Of a DNA stretch of 32,878 nucleotides, positions 1 through 7,895 are shown one piece after another. How positions within the stretch are numbered: position 1 is the stretch's first letter; the number at the start of each line of letters is the position of its first letter. Under the pieces are notes generated by a model, which saw only the letters and a program-made list of their open reading frames with translations, was not told where the DNA came from and searched no databases. Where the stretch lies: contig JBMNRY010000008.1 in NCBI GenBank assembly GCA_050944915.1, positions 1 through 32,878 on the forward strand, given 5' to 3'. Source of the stretch: JBMNRY01 sp050944915. GTDB taxonomy: Bacteria > Bacillota > Limnochordia > JAAZLZ01. The position numbers and the translations under genes are program-made.

Positions 1-1
1 A

Positions 2-94
2 GATCTGCGCCTATATCAACTGCGTTGGGAGGAAGAATTGCGGCAGATTCTTGATAACCTCACGGTCCATGAGGACCTGCTCGACGATTCCTAG
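2..94 (+). CDS. C-terminal fragment of an unidentified protein
   Basis: An open frame enters from the left edge and ends at a TAG just ahead of dprA. The visible tail is about 30 residues, acidic, and ends in EDLLDDS. It is too short to assign to a family. It does not match the usual end of a YifB/ComM-type protein, a common neighbour of dprA. The stop is about 12 bases before the dprA start, so it is probably the preceding gene of the same transcript. The coding call rests on reading frame, strand and spacing only. Confidence 0.5.
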   Translation, partial: DLRLYQLRWEEELRQILDNLTVHEDLLDDS

Positions 95-106
95 GGGGTG
101 AGGTCA

Positions 107-988
107 GTGACCGACGGAGAAAGGCTCGCCTGGATAGGCCTAAACATGATCCAAGGCCTAGGGCCTCGCCGGCTGCGCCCTCTAGTGGCCTCCTGTGGAG
201 GAGCCTTCGCCCTCTGGCGAGCCAGCTACGCCCTTTTGTCGTCCCTGGTTGGTCCCTCCCTGGCCGCGAGAATCGTTGAGCAACGGAGGACCATCGATCC
301 CCAAAGGGAGTTGGACCGGGTTCACGAATATGGTTGGCAAATCATCACCCCCACCGATCCCCAATACCCTCCCTTGCTGGCGGAAATCTACGATCCGCCG
401 ACGGTCCTTTACTGTTGGGGTTCCCCACCTCAAGGCAGTGGAGTAGCTTTAGTAGGTACGAGGCAGCCGACTAAAACGGGCCGTCTGTTGGCCCGTATCT
501 TGGCTAGAGACTTAGCAGCCCAGCAAGTGCCAGTCATCAGTGGGCTAGCCCGAGGTATTGATGCCTATGCCCATTGGGGCGCTATTGAAAACAACGGTCC
601 AACTTGGGCCGTTTTAGGTTCGTCCCTCGATGAAATCTATCCTCCAGAACATCGCCGCTTAATTGAATATATCGTCAGCAGGGGCGGATGCATCTTAAGC
701 GAATACCCCCTAGGAACGAAACCGGCCCGGGGCCATTTCCCTGCCCGCAACAGAATCATCAGCGGGCTGGCTTCCATGGTCGTCATCGTGGAAGCACCGA
801 TCAAAAGCGGTGCTTTAATCACGGCGGAGGCCGCCCTGCAGCAGGGTCGGGAGGTGGGAGCCGTGCCTGCTAGTCCCCTTAACAGCCGTGGGCAAGGTTG
901 CAATCTGCTCATCCAAGAGGGGGCCAAACTGATCCAGTCGAGCCAAGATATCTTGGAAGAAGTCATAGCCGCTAAGGGAGGCAATTGA
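107..988 (+). CDS. dprA: DNA-processing protein DprA (Smf)
   Basis: DprA binds incoming single-stranded DNA and loads RecA during natural transformation; it acts in the cytoplasm. The N-terminal part has a helix-hairpin-helix-like stretch (IQGLGPRRL). The Rossmann-like DprA domain follows, with VALVGTRQPT, SGLARGIDAYAH, the LDEIYP segment, FPARNRIISG and SGALITAEAALQQGR. At about 293 residues it matches the short Gram-positive form without an obvious C-terminal winged-helix domain. I chose the GTG that lies 5 bases after GGGGGTGA rather than the in-frame GTG nine bases upstream, which overlaps that site. One small oddity is AVPAS where the family usually has AVPG. It is followed by the smg-like gene and topA, an order also known from gammaproteobacteria. 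Presence of dprA does not prove competence. Confidence 0.95.
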   Translation: MTDGERLAWIGLNMIQGLGPRRLRPLVASCGGAFALWRASYALLSSLVGPSLAARIVEQRRTIDPQRELDRVHEYGWQIITPTDPQYPPLLAEIYDPPTVLYCWGSPPQGSGVALVGTRQPTKTGRLLARILARDLAAQQVPVISGLARGIDAYAHWGAIENNGPTWAVLGSSLDEIYPPEHRRLIEYIVSRGGCILSEYPLGTKPARGHFPARNRIISGLASMVVIVEAPIKSGALITAEAALQQGREVGAVPASPLNSRGQGCNLLIQEGAKLIQSSQDILEEVIAAKGGN

Positions 989-1013
989 CGGGCCGCCGGG
1001 AAAAGTATATTAT
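985..1013 (+). promoter_or_regulatory. Putative housekeeping promoter for smg-topA
   Basis: TTGACG at 985-990 and TATTAT at 1008-1013 are separated by 17 bases. Each hexamer matches the sigma-A consensus at five of six positions. The -35 box overlaps the dprA stop codon. The downstream gene starts about 70 bases later, leaving room for a short leader. It would let smg, topA and the following genes be transcribed independently of dprA. Sequence match only. Confidence 0.6.
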
Positions 1014-1090
1014 TGGCGTGAAGGTTTTACCAAACCCATGGCTCCCATATCAATAATACTGGTATGAGTATCTTTAGATAGAGGTGTCCT

Positions 1091-1549
1091 GTGAATAACG
1101 AACGACTTGCGGCCGCCATTCGGTGGTTGGTGAAGGAAATATTAGAAAAGGATTGGGCTCCCACCTTAGTGGAGACTGCCGTGAGCGGACTCTTGGAGGA
1201 GGGTTTTGATTTAAAAGAAATCGATGCCGCCCTGGAACTATTATCAGCTCTGCCGGAGCTGATCAGAAGTCGGGGTAACCTCTCCTTCGATCTGGAGGAT
1301 TCCCAGGGCCTTAGGATTTTAACATGGGAAGAAAGAACAAAGCTAAGCAGGGCCGCCCAAAACTGGCTGTTGCGCCTGGTCAACCATGAACTGATCACCA
1401 GGGGCGAATTGGAAGAAATCCTGGTCCATGTTCATAGCTTAGAACACGGTCCTATCGGCATTTCCGAACTAAAGTGGATTATTACCCAGGCCCTTGAGGA
1501 TGAGACCCGGGCCTTTCTCTTGATCACGAAACCCTTGGGCAGTAATTAG
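1091..1549 (+). CDS. smg: Smg/DUF494 family protein
   Basis: I assign this to the Smg (DUF494) family by pattern. It has an N-terminal helical region with GFDLKEIDAALELL, a central LRILTWEER segment and a C-terminal LKWIITQAL segment, each with a counterpart in E. coli Smg (GFDREDIYNALLWL, MRIYTPEE, LKWVIL). Length (152 residues) also fits. The molecular function of Smg is unknown. The position between dprA and topA mirrors the E. coli smf-smg-yrdD order, where yrdD encodes a topoisomerase-like zinc finger protein, which supports the call. The start is GTG, about 4 bases after GAGGTG. A 103-base upstream gap carries the putative promoter. The family call is good but was made by eye. Confidence 0.75.
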   Translation: MNNERLAAAIRWLVKEILEKDWAPTLVETAVSGLLEEGFDLKEIDAALELLSALPELIRSRGNLSFDLEDSQGLRILTWEERTKLSRAAQNWLLRLVNHELITRGELEEILVHVHSLEHGPIGISELKWIITQALEDETRAFLLITKPLGSN

Positions 1550-1566
1550 ACCACGGAGGTGAAAAC

Positions 1567-3636
1567 GTGCCCAAAACCCTTGTCATTGTCGAGTCACCGG
1601 CAAAAGCACGAACGATAACAAAATTCCTCGGTAAGAACTATACCGTCAAGGCGTCCATGGGGCATGTCCGTGATCTGCCCCGGAGCCAATTCGGTATCGA
1701 TGTGGAGAATGATTATACACCGAAATATATAACCATCCGGGGGAAGGGCAAAATCCTGGAGGAACTGCGGAAAGCGGCCAAGAAGGCCGATACCATCTAT
1801 CTGGCCACCGACCCGGACCGGGAGGGTGAAGCCATCTCCTGGCATTTAGCCCACGCCCTGAACATAGATTGTACGAAACCTTGCCGGATCGAGTTTAACG
1901 AGATCACCAAAAGCGCTGTAAAAAATGCTCTAAAGAGTAGTCGGCCCATTGATCAAGATCTGGTCGATGCCCAACAGGCCCGCCGAGCCTTAGATCGTCT
2001 AGTGGGTTATCAGTTATCGCCCCTGTTGTGGAACAAAGTTCGCCGGGGTCTTTCCGCCGGCCGGGTTCAATCGGCAGCCTTGAAAATCATCTGTGATCGG
2101 GAAAAGGAAATCACCGCCTTTGTCCCCGAGGAGTACTGGTCCATCACTGCCCAGTTGACCCCCGAAAAAGCCCAGGATACCTTCGGGGCCAAACTCCTCC
2201 AAAAGGGGAAAAAGAAGATACATATTCCCGATGAAGCTAGTGCCCAAGAAATCCTGGACCAGATAAACCAGCAGGATTGGATAGTAGGCGACATCCGCAA
2301 GAAAGAAAAGCGGCGTTATCCGGCACCGCCCTTTACCACCAGCAGTTTACAACAGGCGGCTTCCCGGCGCCTTAATTTTACCGCTGCCAAAACCATGCGC
2401 ATCGCCCAGCAGCTTTACGAAGGTTTAGATGTGGGGGGCGGGACGACGGGGTTGATCACCTATATCCGGACCGATTCGGTCAATGTAGCCGCCGAAGCCC
2501 AGCAACAAGCACGACAGATGATCCAGGATCGTTATGGAGCGCCAATGCTGCCGCCAAAGCCGCCCCACTATAAATCAAAGGCCGGATCCCAAGGGGCCCA
2601 CGAGGCCATTCGCCCCACCGACGTCAACTTAGATCCCGCAAAGGCGAAGGCCTATTTAACCAGGGATCAATTCCGTTTGTACCAGCTGATCTGGGAGCGG
2701 TTTGTTGCTAGTCAGATGGCACCGGCCATTTTAGATACCGTCAGCGTCGACATCGAAATCGCCGGCTACCTTTTCCGAGCCACCGGTTCCACCATTAAGT
2801 TCCCCGGGTTTATGTCTGTTTATATCGAACAGGAAGATGAGGAACAACCGGAAGAAGGGAAAATACCTCCTTTGGTTAAGGGACAACAGCTAAAGTTGGT
2901 GAAACTAGAACCTAAGCAGCATTTCACCCAACCGCCCCCTCGCTATTCCGAGGCCCTACTGGTGAAAACCATGGAGGATCTAGGTATTGGGCGCCCCAGT
3001 ACCTACGCGCCGACCATCGAAACCATCCAGAAACGGGGCTATGTAGTCTTGGAGGACAGGCGCTTCCGCCCGACGGAGCTAGGCCAAATCGTCATCGATC
3101 TCCTCCAGGAACATTTCCCTAATGTGGTCGATATCGATTTCACCGCCCAACTAGAAGCCCAATTGGACGATATCGAAGGGGGCAAAGCCCAATGGAAAGA
3201 GGTTGTCAATCGGTTTTATCAACCCTTTGCCCAACAGCTGGAGGAAGCGAAAGAGGAAATCGAACGGGTAACGGTAGCCGATGAAGTGACCGATGAGGTG
3301 TGTGAATTATGTGGCCGGAATATGGTCATCAAACACGGCCGCTTCGGAAAATTCCTCGCCTGCCCCGGTTTTCCCGAATGCAAAAATACGAAACCCATCT
3401 TGAAAGAGATCGGGGTTAAGTGTCCCCAGTGTGGAGGGGAAATCGTAGAGCGGCGGAGCAAACGGGGCCGTCTCTTCTACGGTTGTAGCAACTATCCCCA
3501 ATGTGAGCTAACCTCTTGGCAGCAGCCCACGGGGGAAGTATGTCCCCAATGTGGCTCTTTAATGGTGATTAAGCGGAATAAACGGGGAGAGGTCATCCAA
3601 TGCTCCAACAAGGAATGCAAGTATCAGAAAAAGTAA
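1567..3636 (+). CDS. topA: DNA topoisomerase I (type IA)
   Basis: It relaxes negative supercoils by cutting and passing single strands in the nucleoid. The Toprim domain opens the protein (LVIVESPAKA with Glu9) and carries the metal-binding TDPDREGEAI (Asp82, Asp84, Glu86). The catalytic tyrosine is Tyr299 in GLITYIRTDS. GLSAGRVQSAAL and GIGRPSTYAPTI are further type IA signatures. Three C-terminal four-cysteine zinc ribbons start near residues 579, 619 and 659 and run almost to the end, giving 689 residues, normal for Bacillota. It starts at GTG after GGAGGTGAAAAC. Its 3' end overlaps trmFO by 37 bases in another frame. Confidence 0.98.
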   Translation: MPKTLVIVESPAKARTITKFLGKNYTVKASMGHVRDLPRSQFGIDVENDYTPKYITIRGKGKILEELRKAAKKADTIYLATDPDREGEAISWHLAHALNIDCTKPCRIEFNEITKSAVKNALKSSRPIDQDLVDAQQARRALDRLVGYQLSPLLWNKVRRGLSAGRVQSAALKIICDREKEITAFVPEEYWSITAQLTPEKAQDTFGAKLLQKGKKKIHIPDEASAQEILDQINQQDWIVGDIRKKEKRRYPAPPFTTSSLQQAASRRLNFTAAKTMRIAQQLYEGLDVGGGTTGLITYIRTDSVNVAAEAQQQARQMIQDRYGAPMLPPKPPHYKSKAGSQGAHEAIRPTDVNLDPAKAKAYLTRDQFRLYQLIWERFVASQMAPAILDTVSVDIEIAGYLFRATGSTIKFPGFMSVYIEQEDEEQPEEGKIPPLVKGQQLKLVKLEPKQHFTQPPPRYSEALLVKTMEDLGIGRPSTYAPTIETIQKRGYVVLEDRRFRPTELGQIVIDLLQEHFPNVVDIDFTAQLEAQLDDIEGGKAQWKEVVNRFYQPFAQQLEEAKEEIERVTVADEVTDEVCELCGRNMVIKHGRFGKFLACPGFPECKNTKPILKEIGVKCPQCGGEIVERRSKRGRLFYGCSNYPQCELTSWQQPTGEVCPQCGSLMVIKRNKRGEVIQCSNKECKYQKK

Positions 3637-4925
3637 CCATCATCGGGGGAGGTCTAGCCGGCTGTGAGGCCGCTTGGCAGTTAGTCCAACGGGGGATCCC
3701 CGTGGACCTTTACGAAATGCGGCCGGAAAAGATGACCCCCGCCCATCAAACGGGTCAGCTGGCCGAATTGGTCTGTTCCAATTCCCTCGGAGCCGACCGG
3801 CTCGATGCCGCTCCCGGTTTGCTAAAGGCCGAAATGGAGCATCTTGGCTCTTTAACCTTAGTTTGCGCCCGCTTAGCCCAAGTACCCGCCGGGGGAGCCC
3901 TGGCCGTCGATCGGGAAGAATTCGCCCAGCACGTCACCCGACGGCTGCAAGATCATCCTCTCGTGGAAATCATCACCGAAGAGGTGACGGAACTGCCCCC
4001 AGGGGTCACCATCATCGCTTCGGGACCCTTAACATCTCCCGCTTTCTCCCAGGTTATCGAAAGGCTGACCGGAAGCCAATTCCTGTATTTCTACGATGCT
4101 GCCGCTCCCATTGTGACCAGGGAATCCATCGATGAAGAGGCAGGTTTTTGGGCGTCCCGTTACGGTCGGGGTAGTGCCGATTATTTCAACTGTCCTTTAA
4201 CGGAAGCAGAATACCAACACTTTTGGGAGCAGTTGGTCCAGGCGCCCCTGGCGCCTATCCATCTAGAAGAGGAGAAACAACTCCTTTTCGAAGGTTGCAT
4301 GCCCATCGAAGAACTGGCCCGGCGGGGACCCCAGACTCTGCTTTTTGGCCCCCTTAAACCGGTGGGTTTGACCGATCCCCGCACTGGAGAGCGTCCCTTT
4401 GCCGTCGTCCAGCTGCGGAAGGAGAATCGGGCAGGAACTTTACTTAATCTTGTCGGTTTTCAAACCCGGCTTCGTTGGGGAGCCCAAAGGGAGGTCTTCT
4501 CCCTTATCCCCGCCTTGCGGAACGCCGAATTCGTCCGCCTCGGGGTGATGCACCGGAACACCTTTATCCATAGTCCCCGCTTGTTGCATCCGTCCCTTCA
4601 GCTAAAAGAATTACCCCGGGTGTTCTTTGCCGGCCAGATCACCGGTGTAGAGGGTTATATGGAGTCGGCAGCCACGGGGATCCTAGCGGGGATTAACGCT
4701 GCCCACTTGCTCCAAGGCAAGGAGCCCTTCACCCCACCCCCGACGACCATGCTCGGGGCCTTAGTGGGGCATATCACCTCGGCCATCGGTGATTTCCAAC
4801 CGATGAACGCCAACTTCGGACTCCTACCGCCCCTGGAACGGCGGATCCGGAATAAGGCCCAGCGGAAAAGCCTTTTAGCCGAGCGGGCCCTAGCCCATTT
4901 GCAAGCCTACAGTCAGGAAGGGTGA
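3600..4925 (+). CDS. trmFO: Methylenetetrahydrofolate-tRNA-(uracil-5-)-methyltransferase TrmFO
   Basis: TrmFO makes ribothymidine at position 54 of the tRNA T-loop, using methylene-THF and FADH2. The N-terminal FAD-binding fold is clear (VTIIGGGLAGCEAAW, residues 12-26). Family signatures follow: LVCSNSLGADRLD, GALAVDREEFA, FEGCMPIEELARRG, LFGPLKPVGL and, near the end, FFAGQITGVEGYMESAATG. The length of 441 residues matches the family. I keep the ATG at 3600 because GGGAGAGG ends about 8 bases upstream; a second ATG at 3615 has almost no spacing. Translation therefore begins inside the last zinc ribbon of topA, suggesting translational coupling. The order topA-trmFO-xerC is typical of Bacillota. 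Confidence 0.97.
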   Translation: MLQQGMQVSEKVTIIGGGLAGCEAAWQLVQRGIPVDLYEMRPEKMTPAHQTGQLAELVCSNSLGADRLDAAPGLLKAEMEHLGSLTLVCARLAQVPAGGALAVDREEFAQHVTRRLQDHPLVEIITEEVTELPPGVTIIASGPLTSPAFSQVIERLTGSQFLYFYDAAAPIVTRESIDEEAGFWASRYGRGSADYFNCPLTEAEYQHFWEQLVQAPLAPIHLEEEKQLLFEGCMPIEELARRGPQTLLFGPLKPVGLTDPRTGERPFAVVQLRKENRAGTLLNLVGFQTRLRWGAQREVFSLIPALRNAEFVRLGVMHRNTFIHSPRLLHPSLQLKELPRVFFAGQITGVEGYMESAATGILAGINAAHLLQGKEPFTPPPTTMLGALVGHITSAIGDFQPMNANFGLLPPLERRIRNKAQRKSLLAERALAHLQAYSQEG

Positions 4926-4934
4926 GTCTTGACT

Positions 4935-5861
4935 ATGGATCACGCCCAATATTTACCTGCGTTTTTAGCTTTCCTAGAAGGGGAGAAGGGTGCTTCCCCC
5001 CATACTGTCAAAGCCTACCAAGGAGATTTGGAAGATTTTTTTGCCTTCATGGCCCAGTGGCCAGCCTCGGAAGGGGAAAATATTATCGACTACCAAATGG
5101 TCCGCTGGTACTTGGCCAGCCTCCTCCGTCAGGGTTTAGCTAAAAGTACCATTTCCCGCAAATTGGCCGCTTTACGCTCCTTCTACCGATTTCTCCTTCG
5201 TCGGGAGATCATCACCGAAGCTCCCCTTTTAGAGATCCATACCCCCAAGCAACCCCGCCGCCTCCCCCCATACGTCGAAGAGGGGGAAATGGAGGAAATT
5301 ATCGGCAAACCCGATGTTAGTACCCCTTTAGGATGTCGGGATCAAGCTATTTTGGAAACCCTTTATGGGGCTGGCCTACGGGTTAGTGAACTGGTAGGCC
5401 TCAATTGCACTGATTTTAACAGCCAAAGAAGGACTCTGCGGGTTATGGGTAAGGGTGGTAAAGAGCGGATCTGTTTGGTGGGCGATTGGGCCCTGGAAGC
5501 CTTGGAAAACTATTTAGCCCTTCGTAGCTCTTTCAAACCGGCACCCGATGAAAGGGCTTTGTTTTTAAACAATCGGGGCCAACGTCTTACGACCCGGGGA
5601 GTACGGTTGATCGTGAAGAAATACCATCATCGAGTTACACCCCATAGTTTTCGCCATGCCTTCGCCACCCATCTTTTAGAAGGTGGTGCCGACCTACGGG
5701 CAGTACAAGAATTGTTGGGCCATGCCAGTCTCTCCACAACCCAGATTTATACCCATATCACCACCAAGAGGCTGGCGGAGGTCTACCGCCGGTGTCATCC
5801 CCGGGAATTAAAGGAGGAGGATGGAATTGTTCCACGGAACGACCATCGTGGCCGTGAGTAA
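4935..5861 (+). CDS. xerC: Tyrosine recombinase XerC (CodV-type)
   Basis: XerC, with XerD, resolves chromosome dimers at the dif site. An N-terminal SAM-like core-binding domain (HTVKAYQGDLEDF ... TISRKLAALRSFYRFL) precedes the catalytic domain. Counting from the ATG used here, the expected residues are Arg149 (GLRVSEL), Lys173 (GKGGKER), His237 and Arg240 (PHSFRHAFATHLLEGG), His263 (LLGHASLSTTQIY) and the nucleophile Tyr272. The ATG is preferred because GGGTGA ends 9 bases upstream; a TTG six bases earlier has only 3 bases of spacing. The C-terminus extends past the usual HPR end and overlaps hslV by 41 bases. Nothing suggests a phage or integron integrase: the neighbours are the classic xerC-hslVU set. 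Confidence 0.95.
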   Translation: MDHAQYLPAFLAFLEGEKGASPHTVKAYQGDLEDFFAFMAQWPASEGENIIDYQMVRWYLASLLRQGLAKSTISRKLAALRSFYRFLLRREIITEAPLLEIHTPKQPRRLPPYVEEGEMEEIIGKPDVSTPLGCRDQAILETLYGAGLRVSELVGLNCTDFNSQRRTLRVMGKGGKERICLVGDWALEALENYLALRSSFKPAPDERALFLNNRGQRLTTRGVRLIVKKYHHRVTPHSFRHAFATHLLEGGADLRAVQELLGHASLSTTQIYTHITTKRLAEVYRRCHPRELKEEDGIVPRNDHRGRE

Positions 5862-6357
5862 GGAAGGTCGGGTGGCCCTAGCCGGCGATGGACAGGTCAC
5901 CTTCGGCCAAGGAACGATCATGAAACATAAGGCGGTGAAAATCCGGTCCTTAGGGGGAGGAAAGGTCCTCGCCGGTTTTGCCGGTGCGGCCGCCGATGCC
6001 TTCACCCTTTTTTCCCGTTTTGAAGACAAACTGGAGGAATACCGGGGCAATCTACTGCGGGCTGCGGTGGAAATGGCCCAAGATTGGCGGACTGACCGGG
6101 CCCTAAGGCGGCTGGAAGCTTTGATGATCGTGGCCAACACCGAACATCTCCTAGTCCTTTCCGGAACCGGTGAGATTATAGAGCCTGACGATGGGGTGAC
6201 GGCCATCGGCTCCGGCGGTCCCTACGCCCTGGCCGCAGCCAGGGCCTTGTATAACCACACCGATCTTAGCCCGAAGGAAATCGCCCGGGAAGCCTTAGAA
6301 ATCGCCGCCGATATCTGTGTTTACACCAACCACCAGATTACGGTGGAAGAACTCTAG
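5821..6357 (+). CDS. hslV: ATP-dependent protease subunit HslV (ClpQ)
   Basis: HslV is the proteolytic ring of the HslUV protease, an N-terminal nucleophile hydrolase in the cytoplasm. The sequence reads FHGTTIVAV near the start, so the mature enzyme should begin at the first Thr after prodomain removal. GDGQVTFGQ, the Lys-containing RSLGGGKVLAGFAGAAADA and AIGSGGPYALAAARAL are typical. The length of 178 residues is normal. The ATG lies only 3 bases after AGGAGG; a TTG two codons later (5827) would have 9 bases of spacing and give the common MFHGTT start, so the true start may be 5827. It is followed by hslU 20 bases downstream. Confidence 0.96.
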   Translation: MELFHGTTIVAVSKEGRVALAGDGQVTFGQGTIMKHKAVKIRSLGGGKVLAGFAGAAADAFTLFSRFEDKLEEYRGNLLRAAVEMAQDWRTDRALRRLEALMIVANTEHLLVLSGTGEIIEPDDGVTAIGSGGPYALAAARALYNHTDLSPKEIAREALEIAADICVYTNHQITVEEL

Positions 6358-6377
6358 AAGGGAGTGGAGGGTGAATT

Positions 6378-7769
6378 ATGAACAAGGAGCTGACACCAGC
6401 CCAAATTGTCGCGGAACTAGACCGTTATATCGTCGGCCAAGAGGCAGCCAAACGGGCAGTAGCTGTCGCCTTGCGTACTAGATATCGCCGCCGGCGGGTC
6501 CCTCCTGAACTGCGGGAGGAGATCACCCCCAAGAATATTCTGATGATCGGACCAACGGGGGTGGGAAAAACGGAGATCGCCCGCCGATTAGCCCGCCTGG
6601 TTCACGCGCCTTTCATCAAAGTCGAAGCGACGAAATTCACCGAAGTCGGCTACGTAGGTCGAGACGTGGAATCTATGGTCCGGGATTTAACGGAAACCGC
6701 GGTGCGCATAGTCCAAAGGGAAAAAATGGCTCGGGTGGCCCACCGGGCGGAAGCCTTGGCTGAAGAGCGGATTATCGATTACTTGGTGCCCGCCCCCAAG
6801 GCTAGCTCTCCAAACCCCTTCGCCGCCTTTTTAGGTATGGGCACCCATCAGGAAAGCGATGAGGGGGCTAAAGAGGAAGAAAAGGAGATTAAACTACGCC
6901 GCCTCAAACTCCGCCAACAGCTCAAAGCGGGGGAACTAGAAAGTCAGACTATTGAAATTGAGGTGGAAGACACCGCTCCCCAAACTCTAGAATTGTTTAC
7001 CGGTGGGGGAGTGGAGGAGATGGGGATCAACCTGCAAGATCTCTTCGGAGGAATGCTTCCCAAACGGAAGCGTCGCCGGCGGGTCTCTATCGCCGAGGCT
7101 CGCCGCTTGCTAGCCCAGGAGGAGGCCCAAAAACTCATCGATATGGATGAGGTACACCGGGAAGCCATCGAACGGGCAGAACAAGATGGCATAATTTTTA
7201 TCGATGAAATCGATAAAATCGCCGGTAGTACCAGCGGCCATGGTCCCGATATCTCCCGGGAGGGCGTCCAACGGGATATCCTGCCTATCGTCGAAGGATC
7301 GACGGTGATGACTAAATACGGCCCGGTGCGCACCGACCATATCCTTTTCATTGCCGCCGGCGCCTTTCATGTTTCGAAACCAACAGACTTGATCCCTGAA
7401 CTGCAAGGCCGGTTTCCCCTCCGGGTGGAGTTAGCCAGCCTCGATGTGGCCGACTTCCAACGGATTTTAACGGAACCTCAAAATGCCCTGCTTAAGCAAT
7501 ATAAGGCCCTGTTGGCTACGGAAAACCTCGAATTAAGTTTTACCGATGATGCCATTACAGAAATTTGCCGCATGGCTTGTCGAATTAACGAACAAACGGA
7601 AAACATCGGTGCCCGTAGATTGCACACTATTCTGGAGAAGGTGTTGGAAGACATTTCCTTTGATGCGGCCAATTTAGATTCTGCCAGCTTCACCGTCACC
7701 GCCGATTATGTACGGCAACGCCTCGATGATATTGTCAAAGACCGGGACTTAAGCCGCTATATCCTCTGA
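6378..7769 (+). CDS. hslU: ATP-dependent protease ATPase subunit HslU (ClpY)
   Basis: HslU is the AAA+ unfoldase that feeds substrates into HslV. The N-terminus has LTPAQIVAELDRYIVGQ. The Walker A motif GPTGVGKT is at residues 58-65, followed by the pore-loop region KFTEVGYVGRDVESMVRDL. An intermediate domain of variable, charged sequence precedes the Walker B segment IIFIDEID (about 272-279). GRFPLRVEL, NIGARRLHTILEKVLEDISF and the C-terminal tail ending DLSRYIL, which docks into HslV, complete it. At 463 residues it is full length. It starts at ATG after GGAGGGTGA. In Bacillus the next gene is codY, which is missing here. Confidence 0.98.
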   Translation: MNKELTPAQIVAELDRYIVGQEAAKRAVAVALRTRYRRRRVPPELREEITPKNILMIGPTGVGKTEIARRLARLVHAPFIKVEATKFTEVGYVGRDVESMVRDLTETAVRIVQREKMARVAHRAEALAEERIIDYLVPAPKASSPNPFAAFLGMGTHQESDEGAKEEEKEIKLRRLKLRQQLKAGELESQTIEIEVEDTAPQTLELFTGGGVEEMGINLQDLFGGMLPKRKRRRRVSIAEARRLLAQEEAQKLIDMDEVHREAIERAEQDGIIFIDEIDKIAGSTSGHGPDISREGVQRDILPIVEGSTVMTKYGPVRTDHILFIAAGAFHVSKPTDLIPELQGRFPLRVELASLDVADFQRILTEPQNALLKQYKALLATENLELSFTDDAITEICRMACRINEQTENIGARRLHTILEKVLEDISFDAANLDSASFTVTADYVRQRLDDIVKDRDLSRYIL

Positions 7770-7778
7770 TGATGGCAA

Positions 7779-7795
7779 TTTTTCCCGGGGAAAAA
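7779..7795 (+). repeat. Palindrome TTTTTCCC/GGGAAAAA after hslU
   Basis: TTTTTCCC at 7779-7786 is complementary to GGGAAAAA at 7788-7795 around one central G. As RNA it could form a short AU-rich hairpin with a 3-5 base loop. It is followed by As and a G, not a T-run, so it is not a convincing terminator on this strand. It could be an operator half of the hslU-flgB gap. No protein can be assigned to it. Confidence 0.4.
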
Positions 7796-7825
7796 AGGAA
7801 TTTGTCTGGTCATGACGAAATCCTT
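7795..7825 (+). promoter_or_regulatory. Inverted repeat in the hslU-flgB gap
   Basis: AAGGAATTTGTC at 7795-7806 and GACGAAATCCTT at 7814-7825 form a 12-base inverted repeat with a 7-base spacer: ten Watson-Crick pairs, one G-U pair and one A-A mismatch. The spacer and right arm together contain the exact palindrome GTCATGAC (7809-7816). It sits in the only larger gap ahead of the flagellar cluster, so an operator or an RNA hairpin controlling the cluster is possible. I could not find a convincing sigma-A or sigma-28 promoter in 7770-7895. The rest of the gap holds only the flgB ribosome-binding site. Confidence 0.4.
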
Positions 7826-7895
7826 CGCAATGGCAAAACTTGGTGAAGTAAAGGCCGCCGAAGGCCGAAGATAGGGGAGAAGGGAGGACGTAGCC

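Noticed and set aside
4935..5861. Tyrosine recombinase as sign of a mobile element
   Set aside because: It lies between trmFO and hslVU, the standard place of chromosomal xerC, with no attachment sites or cargo.
7779..7795. Intrinsic terminator after hslU
   Set aside because: The palindrome is very short-looped and followed by As and Gs rather than a T-run on the transcribed strand.
7778..7796. CodY-box-like AATTTTTCCCGGGGAAAAAA
   Set aside because: Arm spacing differs from the 15-base AATTTTCWGAAAATT consensus, and no codY gene is present in the window.
7849..7872. TAAA ... GCCGAAGAT resembling a sigma-28 promoter before flgB
   Set aside because: The spacing is about 11 bases instead of about 15 and the -10-like box has extra bases, so it does not fit the consensus.
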